Part shown: positions 17,557 to 26,236 of the stretch, one piece after another
How the letters are laid out: each line of letters opens with the position of its first letter
Numbering within the stretch: the first letter of the stretch is position 1
NCBI RefSeq assembly: GCF_001556865.1
Contig: NZ_LSJY01000175.1
Coordinates: 27,512 to 91,511 of the forward strand
Direction: 5' to 3'
DNA from: Sphingobium sp. CCH11-B1
Lineage (GTDB): Bacteria > Pseudomonadota > Alphaproteobacteria > Sphingomonadales > Sphingomonadaceae
DNA: 64,000 bases
The notes under the pieces: model-generated
Database searches by the model: none
Seen by the model: the letters and a program-made list of their open reading frames with translations, nothing else
What the model was told of the DNA's origin: nothing
Made by a program: the position numbers and the translations under genes

Positions 17557-18762
17557 TTACCGCCGGAAAATGCCGACCAGCTCGACATGGGTGGACCAGC
17601 GGAATTGTCCGACCGGCTTCACGCTATCCAGCTGGTATCCTGCGGCGGTCAGGTGCGCAGCGTCGCGCGCGAAGCTGGCCGGATTGCAGGAGACATAGGC
17701 GATCAACGGAACGCTCGACTGCGCCAGTTGCATGACCTGTTCCCGCGCGCCTGCGCGGGGCGGGTCCAGCACGATCGTGGCGAAGCGATTGAGTTCCTCC
17801 GGCACGAGCGGCCTACGGAACAGGTCGCGATGGTCCGCCGCCAGCCGCCTTTGCGCCCGCGCCGCCGCCATCTTCAGCGACAGGACAACGTCACGAGCAC
17901 CTTCAGCCGCATAGACGGGCCGATTGTCGCCCAACGCAAGCGCGAAAGTCCCGAGACCGCAGAACAAATCCGCTACCGCTCCACCCGGCGGCAATGCCTG
18001 CCGAACGGCTCCGACCAGTGCAGCCTCACCATCCGGCGTCGCCTGAAGGAAAGCGAAGGACGGAAAGCCGACCGGAACACCGCCAAAGCTGATTGTGGCC
18101 GGCTCGGGCTCCCATCGCGTCTGGGCCCCCTCTCCTTCGTCGATCGTCAGCCGCGCCAGACCGTGCGCCCGCGCAAAATCGCCCAGCGCCTCGTCAGCCG
18201 CAAGCCCCTCGACCCGCACCCCTTCCAGCAAAAGATCCACGCCCTGGTCGATCAGCGACATCTTCACATGCGCCGCCCGTTTGTCCGGCAGGATCAATGC
18301 CAGCAACGCACGCAACGGCTGCACCAGAGCGAACAGGCGCGGGTCGAGGATTGCGCACATCTGAAGATCGATGAGGCGATGGCTGCCTTCCTCTGCAAAA
18401 CCTATGGTGATGCGCTTGCCCGCCCGCGCCGCCCGCAGCGCCGCTCGCCTGCGCGTCATGGGCGGCGAGATATGGGGCGGCAGCACGGCGGCGGGGACCA
18501 CCCCCTGCCCCGTCAGCGCACCCGTGACCCGCGCCGTCACGAATTCGGCATAGCTTTCGTCATCCAGATGCTGGAGCTGGCATCCGCCACAGGCGGGAAA
18601 ATGGGCGCAAGGCGGAACGGCATGATGGACACCGAAGTAGACAGTCCCATCGGCCCCGATCCGGTCGCCCGGCGCGGTCAGGGGAAAGTGGCGGCCATCG
18701 GCGGTGACGCCGTCGCCCCTGGCCGCAACACGGATGATGCTGTCTACTTCGTTGTCGCTCAC
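17557..18762 (-). CDS. 23S rRNA (uracil-C5)-methyltransferase, RlmD/RumA-like
   Basis: SAM-dependent methyltransferase of the TrmA/RlmD family, 401 residues. An iron-sulphur cluster is suggested by Cys52, Cys58, Cys61 (CAHFPACGGC) and Cys136. The SAM motif is DLFCGLGTFALAL near residue 265; DPPRAG and the nucleophile Cys359 in YVSCNPA follow. The N-terminal TRAM domain is short. Substrate uracil cannot be fixed from the sequence, but RlmD (U1939) is most likely. It is the last of seven overlapping minus-strand genes, starting inside the end of nnr by ATGA. Confidence 0.88.
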   Translation of the reverse strand: MSDNEVDSIIRVAARGDGVTADGRHFPLTAPGDRIGADGTVYFGVHHAVPPCAHFPACGGCQLQHLDDESYAEFVTARVTGALTGQGVVPAAVLPPHISPPMTRRRAALRAARAGKRITIGFAEEGSHRLIDLQMCAILDPRLFALVQPLRALLALILPDKRAAHVKMSLIDQGVDLLLEGVRVEGLAADEALGDFARAHGLARLTIDEGEGAQTRWEPEPATISFGGVPVGFPSFAFLQATPDGEAALVGAVRQALPPGGAVADLFCGLGTFALALGDNRPVYAAEGARDVVLSLKMAAARAQRRLAADHRDLFRRPLVPEELNRFATIVLDPPRAGAREQVMQLAQSSVPLIAYVSCNPASFARDAAHLTAAGYQLDSVKPVGQFRWSTHVELVGIFRR

Positions 18763-20147
18763 AATCGCGCGGCGATAGCGGCTAGCAACGCTTCAAGCAA
18801 ATCATCCGCCACGAATGCCGCTCCGCACCGCCGCGCCGCATCACCGTGCAGCCACACGGCCTCGCAAGCCGCGCGAAAGGGATCGCCCGAGACCGCCAGA
18901 CGACCCGCCACCAGCCCGGCCAGCACATCGCCCGTCCCGGCGGTGGAGAGCCATGGCGACGCACCGCTCGCAACCGTCACCGTGCCGTCAGGCGCGGCAA
19001 TTACACTGTCCGCGCCCTTATACAGGACGACTGCGCCGGACGCGCGCGCCGCCGAACGCGCCCGATCGATCTTGCTGCCCGGAAGGTCGCCGAACATCCG
19101 CCGAAACTCGCCTTCATGCGGGGTCAGGACGGCGCGCGACGGTATGGGTCGCTCCGCTCGCGCCAGCAGCGTCAGTGCATCGGCATCCAGCACCAAGGGA
19201 TGACCCGACGCCAGCGCAGCCTCCAACAGCATGCCTGCCGTTGCATCAAGTCCCAGTCCCGGCCCGACAAGCACAGCGCCGATCCGTTCGTCGCCAAGTT
19301 GCCGCGCGACAGCGTCTGGCTGCTCGACCTGCCGATGAACGATGGCGTGTGGCTCGCAGGGCGGAAGGTCGTGGGCAAAGCGCCGTACCGATCCCGCGCC
19401 GGAACGGGCTGCGGCGATGCTGCCCAGCAGGCTTGCGCCGGGCATTGCGCCGCCCACCACCGCCACCAGGCCGCGCGTATATTTATGCGCGTCGGCACCC
19501 GGCGTCTTCAGCGCGGGCGGGGCAAGTCGGTGCATATGGCTTGGCAGTTCGATGCCAAGATCGACCAGCACCAGCCGATCGACCCGCCCGGCCGCCGGAT
19601 GGAGCAGGTGAGCGGGCTTATAGGCTCCCAGCGCGATGCATATGTCGTAACGCGGCACGGCGGACAGGATCGCGCCACTGTCCGTTTCCACGCCACTGGG
19701 CAGATCGACCGCATGAGTCAGTGCGGCGTCCTGCGCCAACCCGCAAAGCCGCGCCGCGACGGCGTCGTCCAGCCCCCGGCTCAAGCCCGTGCCGAACAGC
19801 GCATCCACAAGTTGGGATGCCGGCGCAGCGGCCATCATGTCTTCGACAGGCCCGCGCCAGATCGCCCGCGCGCGCTGCGCCGACGCGGTGCGACTGTCGC
19901 CCAGCGCCGCCACCCGAACCGGCACGCCGCGCTCCTTCAGCGAGCGGGCGATCACGAACCCGTCGCCGCCATTGTTGCCGGGGCCGCACAGGACCAGCGC
20001 GTCGCGCCGATGCCCGGCGCGCCAGATGATCTCCGCCGCCGCCCTGCCTGCGGTCTCCATCAACCCATATTCATCCGTGCCGGCTCGGAAGGTTGCCTGC
20101 TCGGCCTCACGCATCTGTGTCGCCGTCAGGATGGGCTCGCCGGTCAT
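18759..20147 (-). CDS. nnr: Bifunctional NAD(P)H-hydrate epimerase / ADP-dependent dehydratase
   Basis: Metabolite-repair enzyme that epimerises and dehydrates damaged NADHX and NADPHX back to NAD(P)H. The 462-residue protein is a fusion: the YjeF epimerase domain (about 1-210) has CGPGNNGGDGFVIARSLKER, and the ribokinase-like dehydratase domain (about 220-460) has VLTPHEGEFRRMFGDL, and SPWLSTAGTGDVLAGLVAG with the catalytic aspartate in GTGD. Length is usual for the fusion. It overlaps the genes on both sides by four bases. Confidence 0.95.
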   Translation of the reverse strand: MTGEPILTATQMREAEQATFRAGTDEYGLMETAGRAAAEIIWRAGHRRDALVLCGPGNNGGDGFVIARSLKERGVPVRVAALGDSRTASAQRARAIWRGPVEDMMAAAPASQLVDALFGTGLSRGLDDAVAARLCGLAQDAALTHAVDLPSGVETDSGAILSAVPRYDICIALGAYKPAHLLHPAAGRVDRLVLVDLGIELPSHMHRLAPPALKTPGADAHKYTRGLVAVVGGAMPGASLLGSIAAARSGAGSVRRFAHDLPPCEPHAIVHRQVEQPDAVARQLGDERIGAVLVGPGLGLDATAGMLLEAALASGHPLVLDADALTLLARAERPIPSRAVLTPHEGEFRRMFGDLPGSKIDRARSAARASGAVVLYKGADSVIAAPDGTVTVASGASPWLSTAGTGDVLAGLVAGRLAVSGDPFRAACEAVWLHGDAARRCGAAFVADDLLEALLAAIAARL

Positions 20148-20512
20148 TGCGCCGCAGCGACCTGCACCGGCAGGCGGTAGCGGTCGCTGCCCGCCACGGC
20201 TTCAATGCGATCCTGGCCGATGATCGTGAGCTTCGCCGGCTCCGCGCCGTCCGCTGCTTCGAATCCGTGGCCGTCCCCCAGAATTCGGAAGCGCCGAAAA
20301 CCGCCGTCGGGATGACGGATGGTCAACATGTCGCCATCTCGCTCGGCCGTGCAGTCGCGTGCCCATTGCGCCATCCCCGCGGTGAAGCATTCGATGCCGC
20401 TTGCGTCGCCAGCTTGGCCTCCTGCCGCTTGTGCGCCATCGGAGGCCTTGCTGCCTCCTCCGCCACAACCCGCGAGGGCTAACAGCAGGACTGCGCCGAC
20501 GCTCCCTCTCAT
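20144..20512 (-). CDS. Small predicted lipoprotein, unknown function
   Basis: A 122-residue protein with a lipoprotein signal: MRGSVGAVLLLALAGCGGGG has the lipobox LALAGC with lipidated Cys16. The rest is a small soluble domain containing ECFTAGMAQWARDCTAERDG and LTIRHPDGGFRRFRILGDGH. I do not recognise the domain; two cysteines (in ECFTAG and ARDCTA) could form a disulphide in the periplasm. ATG 20512 has AAGGAG eight bases upstream and overlaps the preceding stop by ATGA, so the start is well supported. Confidence 0.75.
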   Translation of the reverse strand: MRGSVGAVLLLALAGCGGGGSKASDGAQAAGGQAGDASGIECFTAGMAQWARDCTAERDGDMLTIRHPDGGFRRFRILGDGHGFEAADGAEPAKLTIIGQDRIEAVAGSDRYRLPVQVAAAQ

Positions 20513-21225
20513 GCCAGGCGCTCCTTGCACTCGAGGAGGATCGGACCCAATATCCTGGCGAACCGCGCCTGCCCCTCCTGGCTGCCGGCAATGTCCTGCC
20601 GCATCTCGATCCCGAGATAGGGGAGACCCTCCGCCTCCGCATGACGGTTCATCGTCGCGTTGAGCAGCGCGCCGGAATAGGGCTGCTGGTCACCCACGAC
20701 CAGCCCGGCGGCATGCAGAAGGGGAATGGCGATCCTGGCCGCGCGATCATCCCGATTGTAGAGTACGCCCACTTCCCACGGACGGTCCTGCGCCGGGTCG
20801 CTCGCCAGGCTGGGCGTGAAACTGTGCAGCGACAGGATGAAGGGCGACGTCATTTCCGCCAGAATGGCCGCCACCCGCCGGTGATAGGGATGATAGAAGC
20901 GCATGAGCCGCGCGTTCAGGTCCGCGTCCCGGTTGCCCGCTATCGCATGGCCGTCACTCGTCACCGGCAGCAGTCCCGGTGCATCCTCTTCCCGGTTGAG
21001 GTCGATGACGAGCCGGGACACGCCGCCCAGAATGGCCTTGCACCCCAGCTGCGCCGCCAGTGCGCCGGCGACTTCCGCCACCCCGATGTCGATGGCGATA
21101 TGATCGTTCAACAAGGCCGCATCGATGCCGAGATCGATATCGTCGGGAACATGGGCGGACGCATGATCCGCCACGATCAGCAGGTCGAGGTCGCTACCGT
21201 CGATTTCGGTGTAGGCTTCGCTCAC
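20509..21225 (-). CDS. N-formylglutamate amidohydrolase-family protein
   Basis: A 238-residue protein of the N-formylglutamate amidohydrolase (HutG/FGase) fold. Visible marks are the N-terminal LLIVADHASAHVPDDIDLG, VSRLVIDLNREED, RFYHPYHRRVAAIL and FILSLHSFTPSL, where His and Glu residues bind zinc. No histidine-degradation genes are nearby, so the substrate is uncertain and another N-acyl amino acid is possible. It starts with GTG 21225, overlapping the ispE stop (GTGA); upstream codons would run within ispE. Confidence 0.85.
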   Translation of the reverse strand: MSEAYTEIDGSDLDLLIVADHASAHVPDDIDLGIDAALLNDHIAIDIGVAEVAGALAAQLGCKAILGGVSRLVIDLNREEDAPGLLPVTSDGHAIAGNRDADLNARLMRFYHPYHRRVAAILAEMTSPFILSLHSFTPSLASDPAQDRPWEVGVLYNRDDRAARIAIPLLHAAGLVVGDQQPYSGALLNATMNRHAEAEGLPYLGIEMRQDIAGSQEGQARFARILGPILLECKERLA

Positions 21226-22094
21226 GCGCTCCTGATCCGCGTTTCCATCGTCCACCAGCCGGGATAGGCGGCCGTAATGGCATTGGCGGCGTCGCTGCAG
21301 TCGCCCTGCGTATCGAACAGCGCAAAGCAAGTCGCGCCCGAACCAGACATCCGGCGCAAACACACGCCGCGCCGCTGCCCCAGCGCGGCCAGCACATCGG
21401 CGATCGCGGGAGCGACGGCGATGGCCGGCTGCTCCAGGTCGTTGCGGCCCGCTATCAATCCTTCAAGACTGCCGGCGTCGAGAGGACCGCGATCCACCCG
21501 GTCCCATCCGGCGAACACCTGCGCAGTCGATACGGCAATGCCGGGATTGACGAGCAGTATCGGCCGGCCGTCCAAATCGGCCAGGACATGGCGCGCGAGA
21601 CGCTCGCCCCTGCCCGATACGAACTGGGTCACGCTTCCAAGGCAGGCCGGCACGTCCGATCCAAGATCGAGCGCCAGTGCGGCAAGCTCTTCAGACTCAA
21701 TCCTGACGTCCCACAGGCGCGTCAACAGACGGAGCGTCGCCGCTGCGTCGGCTGATCCTCCGCCGATGCCCGACGCAACCGGCAGGTTTTTCGTCAATCT
21801 GATCGCGGCGCCGCGCTGCTCGCCAAGATAGGCCTGCAAGCCGCGCGCTGCCCTCACGACCAGATTGCCCGGCCCCGCCTCCAGGCCAGAGCCGAAAGGC
21901 CCGTCGACAAGCAGATCGATCGCACCATCGTCCGTCACCTCGCCCGTGATCCGATCGCCATCCTCGGCAAAGGCGAACAGGCTTTCCAACGCATGATATC
22001 CGTCGTCGCGTCGCCCCCGAACATGCAGCGCGACATTGATCTTGGCATGGGCGGTTTCGGCCAGCGGCTCCACCACGGCGTCAGGGAGCGGCAT
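21222..22094 (-). CDS. ispE: 4-diphosphocytidyl-2-C-methyl-D-erythritol kinase
   Basis: GHMP-family kinase of the MEP isoprenoid pathway, acting on CDP-ME in the cytoplasm. The 290-residue protein opens with ETAHAKINVALHVRGRRDDG, in which the KINxxL-V-RRDGYH motif is conserved, and has the ATP loop LPVASGIGGGSADAAATLRL, with GSDVPACL and the C-terminal MSGSGATCFALFD. Its start lies 14 bp inside the end of the TPR gene, in a tightly packed minus-strand array. Confidence 0.96.
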   Translation of the reverse strand: MPLPDAVVEPLAETAHAKINVALHVRGRRDDGYHALESLFAFAEDGDRITGEVTDDGAIDLLVDGPFGSGLEAGPGNLVVRAARGLQAYLGEQRGAAIRLTKNLPVASGIGGGSADAAATLRLLTRLWDVRIESEELAALALDLGSDVPACLGSVTQFVSGRGERLARHVLADLDGRPILLVNPGIAVSTAQVFAGWDRVDRGPLDAGSLEGLIAGRNDLEQPAIAVAPAIADVLAALGQRRGVCLRRMSGSGATCFALFDTQGDCSDAANAITAAYPGWWTMETRIRSA

Positions 22095-23754
22095 ATTCAG
22101 GCTTTAGTCCTTCTTCGGTCTTGGCGGCGAGCCGCGCCGCGACGTCGCCCTGCGCATGGATCGCCGCCGCGCTCCACGCATAGCGCGCCTCATAGCGCCG
22201 CCCGGCGGTCCAGAGCGCGTCCCCCAGATGTTCGTTGATGGTCGCGTCGGTCGGCGCGCCCAGCGCCGCGCGTTCGAGCGCGGGGACGGCCGCCGCGACG
22301 TTGCCGGTCACGAACTGCGCCCAGCCCAGGGAATCCGCGATGGCGGCGTCGTCCGGTTTCAAGGCGCTCGCCTTCTTGATGAGTTGCAGCGCGGCTTCGA
22401 CATTCTGGCGTCGCTCGATCTGCGCGTAGCCAAGATAGTTGAGGATCGCCGGCTCGTCAGGCGCGATCCTGGCGGCGCGTTCGAGCACCTCTCGCGCTTC
22501 CGTCCAGCGCTTGCCCTGCTCCAGCGCGCTGCCCTCGAACAGCAAGAGGGTCCAGGGCAGCTTGTCGGGCTCGTAGCGCGCCTGCGCCGCGCGGAAAGCG
22601 GCTGCCGCGCCGTCGAAGTCGCCGCTCTCCGCCAGCAGGCGACCGAGCCTGACCTGCCGCTCCGGTTCCGCATCGGGAACGGACGCTTGTTGCCGCGCCA
22701 GAGCCAGCGCGCTGTCCTGGTCACCGGAAGCAGCCAGCGCGTCGATCAACTCGGCCTGCGCCAGCGGGGCAAACCAGTTCTTCGCGGGCACTTTCGCCGC
22801 CTCTTGCACGGCTGCGCCGGCATGGTTCTGTTCCACCAGCAGCCGGGCGGCCACGATATGCGGCTCCGCGCCCAAGGGATCAGCGAAGGTTGCCATGCGG
22901 GCCAGCCGCAGGCCGAGCGCACGTCCTGCCGGATCGCTCGATATGTCGAACGCCAGGCGCGCCAGCAGCCGGGCATAGCCCTGCGCCGGCGTGAAGGGTT
23001 GTTCCTTCACCCTGCCCCGCAGGATGGCCGCGCGGCCTACGGCGAAATTGGCATGATCGGCGGGCAGCAGCATCAGCGCCTCGTCCTTCGCGCCGATGCC
23101 CGCGAGTTGCGCAGCGAAAGTCAGGCGCAGCGCGGCGCCATCGCGCCCCCGCGCCACCAAAGCGCGCCGGATCGCGGGAACGGCCGCCGCGACATCGCGA
23201 CGGTTCAACGCCTGATAGGCAATATGTTCGTCCAGATAGCGCTGCCCGAGCGATGCGAAGCGGTCCTTCGCGTCGATTGCGGGCAGCGCATATTGGCCCT
23301 GACCGATGGCGATCCAGCTGCGGACGATTGGCGTCAGGAAGGAAAAATTGCCTTCCTGCGTCATCCTGTCGGTCAAGCCGGCCGCTTCCTGCCAATCCTT
23401 CCTCGCTAGAGCATCGCCGACGCGCAGCAGCGTGCCGTCGCGCGGCAGCATGCCGGAGCCGTCGAGCAGCGCAGCTGACTGCAGCGCCAACGCCCCGTCC
23501 CCGCTCTCCAACGCCTGAACATAGGACCGTCGAGCGATCTCCACCCGGTCGGGATCCTGCTTCAAGGCCGCCCGATACCCCGCTACGGCCAAGCCCAGGG
23601 CATTGTCGCCCTCTGCGAGGCGCGCCCGCGCATAGGCTTGCAATCCGGTGCCGCCGCGATCGATGGACGCGGCGGCCGGTAGCGACGGCGCCACCGCAGC
23701 CAGCAGGCAATATAGGGGAAGGCGCCTACATATTGGGATAGTTCGGTCCTCCAC
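22081..23754 (-). CDS. Exported TPR-repeat protein
   Basis: A protein of about 557 residues with a signal-like N-terminus (CRRLPLYCLLAAVAPSLPAA) and many TPR-like helical pairs across its length; the clearest are near the C-terminus (PDEPAILNYLGYAQIERRQN, PDDAAIADSLGWAQFVTGNV). It is probably periplasmic or membrane-attached and acts as a protein-interaction scaffold. The start is uncertain: GTG 23754 is the nearest codon that gives a plausible signal peptide. It lies 29 bp inside etfD, the etfD reading frame ending with PNYPNM. Confidence 0.8.
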   Translation of the reverse strand: MEDRTIPICRRLPLYCLLAAVAPSLPAAASIDRGGTGLQAYARARLAEGDNALGLAVAGYRAALKQDPDRVEIARRSYVQALESGDGALALQSAALLDGSGMLPRDGTLLRVGDALARKDWQEAAGLTDRMTQEGNFSFLTPIVRSWIAIGQGQYALPAIDAKDRFASLGQRYLDEHIAYQALNRRDVAAAVPAIRRALVARGRDGAALRLTFAAQLAGIGAKDEALMLLPADHANFAVGRAAILRGRVKEQPFTPAQGYARLLARLAFDISSDPAGRALGLRLARMATFADPLGAEPHIVAARLLVEQNHAGAAVQEAAKVPAKNWFAPLAQAELIDALAASGDQDSALALARQQASVPDAEPERQVRLGRLLAESGDFDGAAAAFRAAQARYEPDKLPWTLLLFEGSALEQGKRWTEAREVLERAARIAPDEPAILNYLGYAQIERRQNVEAALQLIKKASALKPDDAAIADSLGWAQFVTGNVAAAVPALERAALGAPTDATINEHLGDALWTAGRRYEARYAWSAAAIHAQGDVAARLAAKTEEGLKPEYAAP

Positions 23755-25378
23755 CGCCTTCGGGAACGACCCAGTTGATGTTCTGGGTCGGGTCCTTGAT
23801 GTCGCACGTCTTGCAATGGACGCAATTCTGCGCATTGATCTGGAAGCGCGGATTGCCTTCTTCCTCGCCCACCACTTCATAGACGCCCGCGGGACAATAA
23901 CGCTGCGCCGGCTCATCATAAAGGGGAAGGTTATAACTGATCGGGATCGACGGGTCCTTCAGCTGAAGGTGGACCGGCTGATCCTCCTCATGATTGGTGT
24001 TGCTGAGGAAAACGGACGACAGCCGATCGAAGCTGACGACGCCGTCAGGTTTGGGATAGGCGATCTTCGCGCAGGATTCCTTGCGCCATATTTTCTCATT
24101 GTCGGGCTTGTGCTTCATCGTGAAGGGCAGGCCGATTTTCAGCGTGCGCATCCACATGTCGATGCCCGCCAGCACGGTGCCCAGCGTGTTGCCGAACTTC
24201 GACAGCAAGGGCTCGGCATTCTTTACCAGCTGGAGTTCGTTTGCGATCCAGCTCGACCGCAGCGTGGGTTCATAATCGTCCAGAACATCGCCCGTCCGAT
24301 CCGCCTGCACAGCCGCGAAAGCCGCCTCCGCCGCCAGCATCCCCGACTTCATCGCCGTATGCGTGCCCTTGATCCGGGGAACGTTCACGAAGCCTGCCGA
24401 ACAGCCGATCAGCGCGCCGCCGGGGAAGGCGAGCTTGGGGATCGACTGCCAGCCGCCCTCGTTGATCGCGCGCGCGCCGTAGGACACGCGCCTGCCGCCC
24501 TCCAGATAGTCGCGGATCGCCGGATGCTGCTTCCAGCGCTGGAATTCCTCGAACGGGTAGAGATGCGGGTTGCGGTAGCCCAACCCTACGACAAAGCCCA
24601 GCGCCACCTGCCCATTGGCCTGATGATAGAGGAAGCCGCCACCATAGGCGTCGGTCAAAGGCCAGCCCTGCGTGTGGATGACCAGCCCCGGCTGATGCTT
24701 TGCGGGATCGATGTCCCACAATTCCTTCATGCCCAGGCCATAGACCTGCGGCTCGCTGTCAGCATCCAGGGCGAACTGGCGCTTCAATATCTTGGTGAGG
24801 TGCCCACGCGCACCTTCCGCGAAGAAGGTGTAGCGCGCATGCAGTTCCAGCCCCGGCTGATAATCGGACTTGCGGTTGCCTTCGCGATCGATGCCCATGT
24901 CGCCGGTGGCGACGCCCTTCACGCTGCCATCCTCATTGTAAAGGATTTCGGCGGCTGCGAAGCCCGGGAAGATTTCAACGCCCAGCCCTTCGGCCTGTTC
25001 GGCGAGCCAGCGGCACAGGTTGCCGAGCGATCCGGTATAGGTGCCCTTATTGTGCATCCAGCCGGGTGTCGCGATGTGCGGCATGCTCATCTTGCCGCCC
25101 TTGGTGAGAAACCAGTGGCGGTTGTCCGTCACCGGAACCTCCGCAAGAGAGCAGCCCATATCGCGCCAGTCGGGCAGCAATTCGTCAAGCGCCTTGGGAT
25201 CAATCACCGCGCCCGACAGGATGTGGGCGCCGATTTCCGACCCCTTTTCCAGCACGCAGACCGCCAGTTCCGTCCCCGCATCGTTCGCCAGCTGCTTCAG
25301 CCGGATCGCCGCCGACAGGCCCGCCGGTCCCCCGCCGACGATGACGATGTCATAGGGCATTGATTCCCGTTCGCTCAT
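23726..25378 (-). CDS. Electron transfer flavoprotein-ubiquinone oxidoreductase
   Basis: Membrane-associated FAD and 4Fe-4S enzyme that passes electrons from ETF (fatty acid and amino acid oxidation) to ubiquinone. The 550-residue protein has the FAD motif IVIVGGGPAGLSAAIRL at residue 10, FAEGARGHLTK, CSAGFVNVPRIKGTHTAMKS, and a C-terminal ferredoxin-like segment with cysteines in NCVHCKTCDIKDP plus CPAGVYE. Length and architecture are normal. GGAGG lies just upstream of ATG 25378. It is the first gene of the overlapping minus-strand array. Confidence 0.97.
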   Translation of the reverse strand: MSERESMPYDIVIVGGGPAGLSAAIRLKQLANDAGTELAVCVLEKGSEIGAHILSGAVIDPKALDELLPDWRDMGCSLAEVPVTDNRHWFLTKGGKMSMPHIATPGWMHNKGTYTGSLGNLCRWLAEQAEGLGVEIFPGFAAAEILYNEDGSVKGVATGDMGIDREGNRKSDYQPGLELHARYTFFAEGARGHLTKILKRQFALDADSEPQVYGLGMKELWDIDPAKHQPGLVIHTQGWPLTDAYGGGFLYHQANGQVALGFVVGLGYRNPHLYPFEEFQRWKQHPAIRDYLEGGRRVSYGARAINEGGWQSIPKLAFPGGALIGCSAGFVNVPRIKGTHTAMKSGMLAAEAAFAAVQADRTGDVLDDYEPTLRSSWIANELQLVKNAEPLLSKFGNTLGTVLAGIDMWMRTLKIGLPFTMKHKPDNEKIWRKESCAKIAYPKPDGVVSFDRLSSVFLSNTNHEEDQPVHLQLKDPSIPISYNLPLYDEPAQRYCPAGVYEVVGEEEGNPRFQINAQNCVHCKTCDIKDPTQNINWVVPEGGGGPNYPNM

Positions 25379-25507
25379 TCATCCCTCCATAGCGGCGACA
25401 ACGGGTTACACCCCGCCCATCCAATCGCCGCACCAGTCCAACGATTTACCACCTCAGGCGATGAAGCAGCTTGACCCCCTCGTCAACCTCTGGCCCAAGG
25501 AAAGACG

Positions 25508-26236
25508 ATGCGGGGTTCAATACAGGACAATGCGGCGCTTGCCGCCCATGCCTATTTGGCTTGGTGGCAACTGGCCGGCGTGGAAGACGCCGTGACGGAA
25601 GCGCCGGTGGACTGGTTGCGGCCGGCTGCCCCGCTGCCTTCGGGCCTGGGCAAGGATGCCGGTGCTGCCGTCCAGGCTGCCGCTCCTCGCGACCTGACGG
25701 CGTTCCGCCGCTGGCTGGAAAACGAATCTTCGCATCCCGAACGACGGTGGCCGTCTCGCCCGATCTACCCCGGCGGCGAACCCGAGAGCCGACTGATGGT
25801 TGTGACGGACATGCCCGATCCAGCCGATGTGGAAGCGGGCGCATTGCTCGCCGATCGGGCCGGGGCATTGTTCGATGCGATGTTGCGGGCCATCGGCCTC
25901 CAGCGATCCGACACCTATCTTGCCTCCCTCTTCTTTGCCCGGCCACCCGGCGGCATGGTGGAGGCAGCCGACCTGTCGATCGCGGCGGCGCGGATGCGGA
26001 CCCACATCCATCTCGCCCGCCCTCATCGCCTGCTGCTGCTTGGCGACAGGACAATCCGTGCCCTGATGTCGACGGACGGAGCCCAGACCGGCAATAGTTT
26101 ACAGGAATTTAAGCATGACGGCGGCATCGTGCCTGCTGTTTCCACATTCCACCCGCGCCTGCTGATCGGGCAGCCTGCGGCCAAGGCGGAGTGCTGGCGC
26201 GCCCTGCAAAGCCTGATCGAGGAAGTTCGTTTGTGA
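25508..26236 (+). CDS. Uracil-DNA glycosylase superfamily protein, degenerate active site
   Basis: A 242-residue protein whose C-terminal two thirds resemble family 4-type uracil-DNA glycosylases: ALFDAMLRAIGLQRSDTYLA and SLFFARPPGG match the family 4 body, and STFHPRLLIGQP matches motif B. The expected GEGPG-type motif A is replaced by VVTDMPDPADVEAG, and the four cysteines of the iron-sulphur cluster are absent. It may bind uracil-DNA weakly or have another role. Gene start at ATG 25508 has AAGGAAAG upstream. Its stop overlaps the lytic transglycosylase start (GTGA). Confidence 0.75.
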   Translation: MRGSIQDNAALAAHAYLAWWQLAGVEDAVTEAPVDWLRPAAPLPSGLGKDAGAAVQAAAPRDLTAFRRWLENESSHPERRWPSRPIYPGGEPESRLMVVTDMPDPADVEAGALLADRAGALFDAMLRAIGLQRSDTYLASLFFARPPGGMVEAADLSIAAARMRTHIHLARPHRLLLLGDRTIRALMSTDGAQTGNSLQEFKHDGGIVPAVSTFHPRLLIGQPAAKAECWRALQSLIEEVRL

